Positions 55,961 through 64,000 of a DNA stretch of 64,000 nucleotides are shown here, piece by piece. The notes beneath the pieces were generated by a model that saw only the letters and a program-made list of their open reading frames with translations, had not been told where the DNA came from and ran no database searches. The DNA is from Bettongia penicillata ogilbyi (lineage: Eukaryota > Chordata > Mammalia > Diprotodontia > Potoroidae). The DNA lies in assembly GCA_023548195.1 (NCBI GenBank), contig JAJHZJ010000419.1, positions 2,620,273 to 2,684,272 of the forward strand, in the 5' to 3' direction. Within the stretch, counting starts at the first letter, position 1; each line of letters begins with the position of its first letter. Both the position numbers and the translations under genes were made by a program.

Positions 55961-56461
55961 ATAACTTTATAAGCTGCCCAGGAAACTCTTCAAGATTCTC
56001 TGTTGTAGATCAGAGGTTCAGCTTCATTGGTGTAGAGTCTCCTCACTGGTAATTCCTTGCACCAATGAAATCATAGATCTGGTTTTATCCAAAGATGTGC
56101 TAGAGCCAGTTCAAACAAGCTCAAAAGATTTTAATGTTACTTTTTGAGTGTGCACATTTACACCTCAGAAATCAGGAAATGTTCCCAAACAGGACTGGAT
56201 CTGTCATTCTGTTAACTGTCTGAATTTAAGAAGATGATGGAGAAAACATTAACAACGTAGGTTAAGATTGAAAGTGCATCCCCAGCGAGCCAGTTCTTAA
56301 ACATTTACTAGCATACCTCTGATCCTACCTCATGTATTTGTTTGCTTGTCTGGTCCTCATCTAGTCCATCTCTGTGTTTGTTTCTATTGATTTTTCATAT
56401 CTTCATAACTTGACAGAGTAAAAATTAATCCTTTTGGTTAAATTACATCTCATTCTCAGCT

Positions 56462-56805
56462 ATACAATATAATCTGAGACAATTCTAAATGACTCATGAT
56501 GAAAAATGCTCTCAGTGTCCAGAAAAAGAACTGATGGAGCCTAAATGCAAATTAAAGCACACTTTTTTTTTAACTTTCTTTATCTTTCTTGAGATTATTT
56601 TGTCTGTGTTTTCTTTCACAACAGGACTAATATGGAAATATGCTTTACATGTCTACACATGTATAATCTATATCAAATTGCCTGCCTTCTCATTGGGAGA
56701 GGGGGAGAGAGGGGGGAAGTGAGGGAGAGAATTTGGAACTCAAAGAAAAATTTTAAATGTGAAAAAATTTTAAATATAATTTAAAAATAAAATATTTTAA
56801 AAGAT
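56462..56805 (+). mobile_element. L1 3' UTR fragment, forward
   Basis: 'agaaaaagaactgatggagc', 'ttctttcacaacaggactaa', 'tatcaaattgcctgccttct', then the G/A-rich 'gagggggagagaggggggaa' and an A/T-rich tail. Severely 5'-truncated L1. Confidence 0.75.
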
Positions 56806-56864
56806 ATTCTGTCTCCAGAAGGCTCTTCCACTCTAATGGTATTTAGCCTAATCCCCCCTGATTA

Positions 56865-57000
56865 TAAAGATAAAAGATATTGAAAGGCAGGAAATTTGTG
56901 ATGTGTCCCCAAGTCCCACAAGCGGCAAATATCAGGGGCAAAATTCAAACCCTGGTCATTTAACTCTAGAACCAGTGTGCATTTCATACATCACTTTGTT
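56865..57000 (-). mobile_element. MIR SINE fragment, reverse strand
   Basis: 'gtccccaagtcccacaagcg' and 'aaaattcaaaccctggtcat' are reverse MIR. Bases 57000-58040 hold nothing I can name. Confidence 0.5.
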
Positions 57001-58044
57001 TTAATGTGTTACAAGTGAAACAAGGGTCCTGGCCAATGGACCCAATTTGTTGGAGCATGAACAGTATTCCAAGAACTGGGATCCAATTAACCAGTGTCAC
57101 TGTAAAATGTCAGAACAATATTCACACTAAGTTACAGCATAAGCTAAGCTAATTCCCTTGAAAAATATTTGTGTGCCTGAGGATATGTGCTTGAAAAAAT
57201 ACACTTGTTTCCAAAAAATTTATTTGCTAATCTGCCTGTCACAGTCAAAGAGTAAATCTATTTTCCTACTAGGTTTGGACTGAAAATGTCCACGTGCTGT
57301 CCCCATCAAGTCTTTTCCATTCATGATTAGCTTCATGGAGTGAAGATGTGGTAAAGACAGAGATCACTTTCTTCTCATTAGTGTCCCAAGTAAGTAGCCT
57401 CATGGGCTTACATCTTGTAGAGATTTTTTTCTACCCCCAAGTGACCTGAGCAAACATAAATAGCACATCAGAAATCATCCATTTTTATTACCCCAACCTC
57501 CTGCCACTGATAATACCAGAAATAAAGACCTAAAGTAAGGATTATTTTTTGGCCAGCAACAAATTAAAAGCATTTGGAAAATATTTATATTGAGAACCTT
57601 AGATGGTTAAGAACCAGTACTGACGGGAGCCAACTTTTATGCCATTTGATTAATTTTTTCTTTTAGTTTCCAGCCTCCCAAAATTCCATTGGAGTAATGA
57701 ACCATTACTATCGAATTGGGCAGCAAAAGCAAGAGCATACTGGTACCCTGTGCCTTTGGATCTGGATTGACACTATATTGACATTATATCCTACTAATTA
57801 CTCAAAAAAAAAAAACACCAAAACCCGTTCTTTGTGGTTCTTTGTTTGTTTGAAGGTCAGGCTATTTCCTCAGGGCAGACTAGGCAAGTTTTGACTTTAT
57901 CCTCCTAGAATGCTGAACTTGATGTGGGTAAACCTTCCAGAGTTGATCATTCTGAGACGAAACAATACAAACCTACATGAGGAGTCTAAGGAATATGCAG
58001 CCAAAGAAACCTTTCTAACTAACATTTTCCAGGATACCAGATTT

Positions 58045-58175
58045 AGAACTGGAACTAGAATGAACCTCAGTAGACATCTAGGCCAACACTTCCATTTTAC
58101 AAATGAGGACATTCATCCTTATGATAAGAATCACAGGCAGAATCAGAACTCGAATCCTCTGGTTCCACCATACCA
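58045..58175 (-). mobile_element. MIR SINE fragment, reverse strand
   Basis: 'cagtagacatctaggccaac', 'ttccattttacaaatgagga' and 'cagaactcgaatcctctggt' are reverse MIR. A 92-codon forward frame crosses it by chance. Confidence 0.6.
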
Positions 58176-58430
58176 AATTCCTGTGTGAATGGATAGAATT
58201 GGGGGAGGTATTATTTCCCTCCTTGACCCAGGCTGTAAAACGTTGACCTTCTATAAAATATACTCCATTTCATCACTATGCTTTTGATAACAGTATAGGG
58301 AAAAAAGGGGTGGGAGCTACTCCCAAAAAACAATACTGCTATACAAAGATGGCAGCCATGGGAAGAGAGCAGATGTCAGTGGTGAACAGCATAGGTATGG
58401 TGCTTCCCTTCACTGTCCCCCACTGCATGA

Positions 58431-58680
58431 CACAGCTAGGTGGGTAGAGTGCTGAGCCAGGAGTTTAGAAGTCCTAAGTTAAAATTCAGCCTCAGATACT
58501 TACTAGCTATGTGACCTTAGGCACATCACTTAACCTCTGTCTGCCTCATTTTCCTCAATTGTAAAGTAAGAATAATTGCAGCACCCACCTCCTAGTGTTT
58601 CTTCAAGGAAAACAATGATATGATATTTTGAAAGCATTTAGCAGAGTGCTAGGCACACAGTAGTTGCTATATAAATATTT
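58431..58680 (+). mobile_element. tRNA-derived CORE-SINE with MIR-like tail
   Basis: 'cagctaggtgggtagagtgc', 'ctagctatgtgaccttaggc', 'tgcctcattttcctcaattg', tail 'agagtgctaggcacacagta' and 'gttgctatataaatatttat'. Nearly complete. Bases 58680-59405 are unassigned. Confidence 0.85.
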
Positions 58681-59404
58681 ATTCCTTTCGTCTTCCCATA
58701 AGCATAATAGTGACTCAGATATTCAGCAAAATGTTTACTCCAATACCAGTTCCCAAACTATTCAGAGTTCAAATGTATCTAAAGTTTTAGACAAAAGAGC
58801 TAATGTAACAGACTGTCTCATCATCTATAAGGCAAGGCAGTGGGATAGTCCAGACTATGAAAATGAGGCTATTTTCTGAATTGCCTAATTAGGAATATAG
58901 AATGAGAGACAAGGACCCAGGAAACAATTCTAACTATGCCACAGCTTGTAATCAGCTGGGGAAGGGGGAAATTTCCAGTATCCTATTTAATTAAGATTTA
59001 GCACACATATATCTTGGGGACTGGGACCATATCAGTCAAACCAATCACATACAGCTATCATAACTTTTAATAGAGTAATCACAGTACACAAGTATTGAGA
59101 TCTATAGTCATTACCAAACCATTTTAGAGGCAATGCAATGTCAATCTGTTCATTGCCTTCCTAAGGTTTCGTTTTTCTGGCTCCCCATTCCTGAAACGAT
59201 GGACATCTGTATCCACTCTCAGAAACCTAACAGCCTATGACAAGTCACTTTTTCCATCCAGGGTCAAACTTTAATATCTCTACTGAGTTGTCTTTGCTAT
59301 GTAATAGTAAAAAGGCACATATGTGTGCGTGGATATTAGCAAGTCCAACATATTAGTAATCAAAAGTTATGCGGCAGAGGCAAAATAAAGTATTTTACTA
59401 ACAG

Positions 59405-59540
59405 ATGTACAACCAGAAAAGGAAGTGGGCCACTCATGGTGAGAAGTCTAGAGAAATTAAATGGCACAGCTAGCAAATGCCTAAAAGAGGATTCAGACAT
59501 GAGTTTCTCTGACTTCAAATCCAGCACTACATTCATAATT
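59405..59540 (-). mobile_element. MIR SINE fragment, reverse strand
   Basis: 'gaaattaaatggcacagcta', 'agaggattcagacatgagtt' and 'cttcaaatccagcactacat' are reverse MIR. Confidence 0.55.
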
Positions 59541-59996
59541 CTGTTTCTTCAATATAAATGCATGTTTTGGTTATCTTTCATCCTCTAAGAAAAATAGTAT
59601 TTTTTTCAACACACATTATCCATGGCTTAAAAGATCATAGAGTATTTGTTTTTTTTATTTAAAATTGAATACTATAATTAATAGTGTCCTTGATTGAAAT
59701 TCAGAAAATATTTCCTTGAAGTGTGGCAATGAATATCACATCCCACAGGCGCAAAGCTAAACTGTTACAGACTGCTTGCATATGGTGGTTTCGTCACATT
59801 TTACAGTTTTAGGGAAACATTTGAAAAGTTTCCTGGCTGGAACATACTCATGATGGAAACCCGCTAATGGACATTCTTTCTTTAAAGGAGACTTCAAAAT
59901 TTTATGAAGTTAACAGGCAAGATGAATGTAATATGTGACCTCTAAAGTCAAAGATTATCACTCTAATATTCTTGAAAATATGAGGGCCAGAGGTAG

Positions 59997-60844
59997 CCAA
60001 AATAGCATACTGTATATTGTATGAAGCAGTATATGGGTCCTTGGCAGTCTTCCCAGTTTGAAATTCTCTGCCGTGGTCACAGTCAAAACATAAAGTAACC
60101 AGAAACCTGAAGTATTCAGGATTAAAGCATAGAGGAAAGCACACATTTCACTAGATGTGGCAACAGGCCTGATGAATCATGTACTCTCCGACCTCTTATC
60201 CTTGGAAATACCGTATCACATACCACTGCCAATGCAGCCTGTCATGGAACGTAACCATCACAACCCAACCCTCTTTCCATAGATCCTTGATGAATCTGAC
60301 TGCATTTAAATGGCATGTCTAGTTCCTCAGTTACTCAGATTGGGGGGAAATGCTGATGCTATCTTGGGAATATAAGCAGTATTAGTTCATATATCTTGGA
60401 AAGAACCCTGGAAGAGGACAATAAGCTGGGTCCAGAATGGAGCAGATAGAGGCAATCAGGCTAGACTGCCCTTCAAAAATTGTGCACTGGTTCCAATGAC
60501 CTCAGGTTTCTCCCCAAAACAAGACCCCTCTTTTAACATCAATGTTATTCAGTGAGGCAGTATGACCAAAAGTCAGGGAATCCCCTAGTCTCTGATGAAT
60601 GAAAGTTATAGGTCATCTATCAGGCCACAAAGAGGTACATGAGGGTAGGAGCAAGCTGAAACATGTCACTAGGAAGGAATTACATAGGAGAAAAGTCTTA
60701 AAGGAAGTCATCAGAAAGGTGCAGAGAAGTGAGGATGTGGGGAAGACAAGCTAGTCTGTAGCTAGAGAGATCAATGAGCCACATGTGTGGTTCACTGGTA
60801 TCCACGGAAAGCCAAGAGACCTAAGGGCAGACCTCCAGCATGTC
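59997..60844. repeat. Unrecognised element whose ends recur near 62.3 kb
   Basis: The left end ccaaaatagcatact... (59997-60024) recurs at 62301-62328 with 25 of 28 identities. The right end aagggcagacctccagcatg (plus tc, 60823-60844) recurs exactly over 22 nt at 62367-62388. Both pairs are in the same direction. The interval is 848 bp here and 88 bp there. The interior contains no protein frame I recognise. It could be an unnamed interspersed repeat with an internal deletion in the second copy, or an old segmental duplication. Confidence 0.45.
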
Positions 60845-60849
60845 CGTTA

Positions 60850-61012
60850 GGTCACAGATCTAGATCTAGAAAGGACCCTTAGAACCCAATTAGTTCAACC
60901 CCATTATTTTACAAATGATTTGGCCAAGGTTACAAGGTTCTAAAACTTACAAGTGGATTTTCAACCTAGATCCTCTGACTCCAGAGCCAGTATTTTTCCC
61001 ACAGTACAATAT
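60850..61012 (-). mobile_element. MIR SINE, reverse strand
   Basis: 'tagttcaaccccattatttt', 'acaaatgatttggccaaggt' and 'gatcctctgactccagagcc' are reverse MIR. Bases 61012-61320 are unassigned. Confidence 0.65.
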
Positions 61013-61320
61013 GAACCCACTGTGGACTTACATGGACAAGAGCCACACTGGGTGGGCAGACCTAGATGGGCAATCTGCATCATTGGAAGGAGTAGCCACA
61101 TGGTTGAAATCACAGATCTGTAGAAGTACTGAAAAGCTTTAGGAAGATATATTTATGTTTTAAATCCATTTGAAATGAGGGTGACAGAGATAATTAACAA
61201 TGGTAAGTAATCTTAAAATGCTGAAATAAAGTACTTATCAACTGGATGTATGTTAACCATGTTCTCTGGAACACCATTCAATAAAGATGGACAGATGTGA
61301 TTTATTAATATGAACATATT

Positions 61321-61323
<3 letters not shown>

Positions 61324-61353
<30 letters not shown>
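61324..61353. repeat. (TA)n microsatellite
   Basis: 30 nt of pure TA dinucleotides. Confidence 0.95.
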
Positions 61354-61356
<3 letters not shown>

Positions 61357-61661
61357 AGGAATTGGGACCCTTTTAGCTTTAGAAAGCAAAGTCTCCACTG
61401 TTTGGTACAGAAGAACACTTTATACCAGTAACTCAAAAATGGTACATTAGTTTAGTTTGCAATATAATTTTTTTCTCATTCAGTTGTTCTAGACGATTTA
61501 CTAAATGGTCAAAAACCACAAAATTACAAAAGTTTAGATCAGTTCTCTTCTTAGGGCTTCAAAAGATCTGAAATTTGATCCATGGGTGCCTTCCTAGCCC
61601 TTCTATACTCTTGCAGGCTTCATGTTTTATATTATAACTGCTAAGCTCCCCAAGAAACTCA

Positions 61662-61675
61662 TCACTAGGTGGCGA
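61662..61675 (+). promoter_or_regulatory. CTCF-like motif
   Basis: tcactaggtggcga matches the CTCF core CCACTAGGTGGCA-type at nearly every strong position. This is the better of the two such motifs in the window. It is a single motif match in otherwise unassigned DNA (61360-62100). Confidence 0.35.
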
Positions 61676-62104
61676 ATCTTCTGATGATGATCCCTTCTAC
61701 ACTGAGCTGGGCTGATCCGTAGAAGGCAAATTCTGAGTCCATGATCAGGCCTATTCTGGAAACTCTTCCAACGTGTTAGGACTTGCCAGATCTTGTGTTT
61801 CACTGGAGTAAGAGAATAGAGCTCAGGTGCAGTAATAAGGCAGCCAAGGCAGGTCTTAGTAACATTCATCATTCAAGATCAAGTTTAATATTTATGTGCA
61901 GCTTGGTTTGACTTCCAGTTCAACATATGCGCATAGTGCATTCTTGTTTGAAGTTCACAGTTTATTTTAGATCAAATATGACAATCCTTGCATAAGTGTC
62001 ATGCTTTTTCTTTTCTAAAAGTCAAAGACCCAGTCACTTTGCTACATTACTGAATACTGAGTAATTGCCTTTGAGTTGCTATGGCTAAAATATCCAAGTG
62101 CTGA

Positions 62105-62235
62105 GAGCCTTTCAAGACTAATCCTCCAGAAGAATGTAAGCTACTTGAAGACCAGGAATCTCTCATTCATATCTTTGTATACCAATTGTCTAGACTAGAA
62201 CCTTGTGTACAATTCTTTTCAAATTGAATCTATCA
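62105..62235 (+). mobile_element. L2/L3-type LINE 3' fragment
   Basis: 'agaatgtaagctacttgaag' followed by 'accaggaatctctcattcat' and 'atctttgtataccaattgtc' matches the 3' part of L2/L3 LINEs. Confidence 0.55.
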
Positions 62236-62300
62236 AAGTCATGGAATCATAGATGATGGAATTGGAATGAAATTTTGGGATCATTTAGACTGACAGGAAA

Positions 62301-62388
62301 CCAAAATAGCATACTATATGCTGTATGAGACAAATAAAGCAAATGAGACACAAAAAGAATTATGAAAAGGGCAGACCTCCAGCATGTC
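62301..62388. repeat. Short copy of the unrecognised element at 60 kb
   Basis: Both ends match 59997-60024 and 60823-60844 (see that entry), but only about 38 bases lie between them. The GGAA tract begins immediately after its right end. Confidence 0.45.
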
Positions 62389-62572
62389 AAGGAAGGAAGG
62401 AAGGAAGGAAGGAAGGAAGGAAGGAAGGAAGGAAGGAAGGAAGGAAGGAAGGAAGGAAGGAAGGAGATAGGGAGGGAGGAAGAAAGGAAGGAAAAAGGGA
62501 AAGGAAGGAGAAAGGAGGGGAGGGAAGAAGGAAAAAAAGGAGGGAGGGAAGCAAGAAGGGAGAGAAGAGCAT
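62389..62572 (+). repeat. (GGAA)n and homopurine tract
   Basis: About 19 uninterrupted aagg units (62389-62465) lead into a purine-only mix (62469-62552). Short exceptions are one t near 62468 and one c near 62553. Multiple GGAA cores are potential ETS-factor binding sites. Open frames across it (Lys/Glu/Gly repeats; Ser/Phe/Leu on the reverse) are artefacts. Confidence 0.95.
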
Positions 62573-64000
62573 TTGGAAAAGAAAAATCTCGTTTTCTCAT
62601 TAGTGGACAAAGGCCCAATGTACACATGTGACTGATATGACCTGAGAATCAATACCAACCATGAAATTGAGAAAGTGCATCAGAAAGTCTCCAGAAATTC
62701 TGAGTGTATACTTAGATGTCAAATAGAGTTTTTGTTTTTTACACTGAAATCTGATAAGACAAAAAATATGAAGCCAAATAGAAAATAAGCTTTGTTATTA
62801 AAGTATAAAACTTCATCTTGCCTATAGGGAAAAAGAAGACAGTAGCATGACTCACTCTCAGTTAACATATGTGCAGGTAAATTCTGGGATTGACAAAATC
62901 CATCTGTGACAAACGTGCTGTTTCTCCACTTCCTCCTCTGTTTCCTTTTCTGTCCATGTGGTCTGCACTATCACTTTTATTTCTCCTTCCATTGATCTTC
63001 ATCCAAAGATTCTTCACCATGTTTTGCCTCTCTGGTTCTGATATTTTCTCACATGAGTGATGATATAATGCTATCCCTCTATCTACCCTTCCCCCACCTA
63101 TTTCCCAGTCTTTTGAACAAGTAACACCCATCTAGAAGCATATTTGAATCATGAAATGACTAGACATGAAGTCTCAGGGATTCCTATGAAGATAAATTTA
63201 TATTATTGCTTTAGGATCTCTAGTTATTCTTGCCTCTTGGCCAAACATTAGGCATTTGTGTATAAACATGTAAGGTCATGGGTTTCACCACTGCTTCCTT
63301 CCTTATCTTTTGTTGTCTGTGAACTCTGACTGCCTCAACTGCTATTTTTTTCTTCACTTTATCTACCTTAGTGCATAATGTTAGATAGTTTTCTCCCTCC
63401 CTTATTTTAAAGCCCAGTTAAACAGATGTGCAAGAAACCAGGCCAAAAACATAACAATACAAAATACAAGTTTTCCTTGAATATATTTTAGCCCTTGCCA
63501 GGGGTCTATTACTTCTATATTTTAAGCTGCGGTCCATAAATTCAAATCTGATTCTCAGAAACTATTTTCTTAGCCAGCTAGTCTTTTTTCAACTGTTTTT
63601 CTCTTCTGGAGCCCTTGTCTTTAACCAACAGCAACCAGGAAAACATAACTAATAGACCTATAGACTTCAGTTTCTTGCCCAAAAATTTGTTATCTTTGGC
63701 AATACTTTTGAGGTTCCTTCTGGTTGTATAATTTATATACATATGAACCACCAGAAATAGGTAGTGGTCATTCATTTTGACAAGTCCAAGACAGAAGTTT
63801 TCTGTTGGTTTAGATATACAATCAAGGCTTCTCTATTATTGTTATCCATGAGTAGGAGGTTACCAACCATCTAGACTTCTTTTCTTCCTCCTACCTTTAC
63901 AGATTACCTCTCATCTAGCATCTTCAAACTAAACTGCCAAGCATTCAAACTATGCTTCAGAGAGCGCAAGTTGCAAGCTTGCCAAAAAGACTATTTTATG
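62573..64000. other. Unassigned AT-rich sequence to window end
   Basis: No gene, RNA gene or nameable repeat was found. Open frames up to 89 codons (reverse, 62862-63131) have no recognisable domains. Confidence 0.4.

Noticed and set aside
62247..62658. Frames up to 126 codons with Ser/Phe/Leu/Pro or Lys/Glu/Gly repeats
   Set aside because: They are translations of the GGAA microsatellite and the neighbouring purine tract.

Overview
This window reads as vertebrate, specifically marsupial, non-coding chromosomal DNA. It is AT-rich and dense in interspersed repeats. The assignment rests on repeat types: tRNA-derived marsupial SINEs with the 3' tail that ends in an ACAACAAC-type run, MAR1/MIR CORE-SINEs, RTE-type LINE fragments, L1 elements with a long purine-rich spacer, and half-L1 (HAL1) elements that carry ORF1 but no ORF2. 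The species cannot be fixed from sequence alone. No host protein-coding gene could be supported. Almost all open frames are short chance frames or pieces of retrotransposon proteins; the only long one is an L1-type ORF1.

Layout, 0-16 kb: CR1/L3-type and MIR debris, a hAT element (1.3-1.5 kb), an ERV solo LTR with a 4-bp target duplication (3.75-4.29 kb), a second hAT element split by a reverse-strand L1 (5.0-6.7 kb), several SINEs, a decayed 7SL RNA pseudogene (11.2-11.45 kb), a long ancient mammalian repeat (14.0-15.2 kb), and a SINE whose 5' end is an inverted copy of its own 3' part (15.4-15.75 kb).

15.7-33 kb: a reverse L1 ORF2 fragment, then an old forward L1 (16.75-21.83 kb) split by a reverse HAL1 with a perfect 19-nt target duplication. 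A broken reverse CR1 LINE, a 105-nt pure purine GA tract (25.1-25.2 kb), a forward L1 3' part (27.3-28.7 kb), a forward CR1 fragment (31 kb) and a 71-bp mariner-like MITE hairpin (32.5 kb) follow.

33-51 kb: a three-level nest (L1 > reverse L1 > solo LTR, 33.4-35.8 kb); an internally deleted L1 (40.3-44.5 kb) holding a reverse solo LTR; a forward solo LTR of the same family (45.6-46.0 kb); reverse RTE debris; and an L1 3' end (46.86-50.99 kb, 10-nt target duplication) carrying a 3.06-kb full-length HAL1. That HAL1 keeps a CpG-rich 5' UTR, a YY1-type motif at its 5' end and a nearly open ORF1 with one premature stop.

51-64 kb: low-repeat AT-rich sequence with RTE, L1 3' UTR and MIR pieces, microsatellites including a (GGAA)n purine tract (62.4-62.55 kb), and two short segments shared between 60 kb and 62.3 kb that look like an unrecognised repeat. 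A few complex, repeat-free intervals are flagged as possible conserved non-coding elements, which cannot be decided without alignment.

The window's main content is a history of insertions: HAL1 and LTR elements landing inside older L1s, several of which are internally deleted. I did not find a new multi-gene system.
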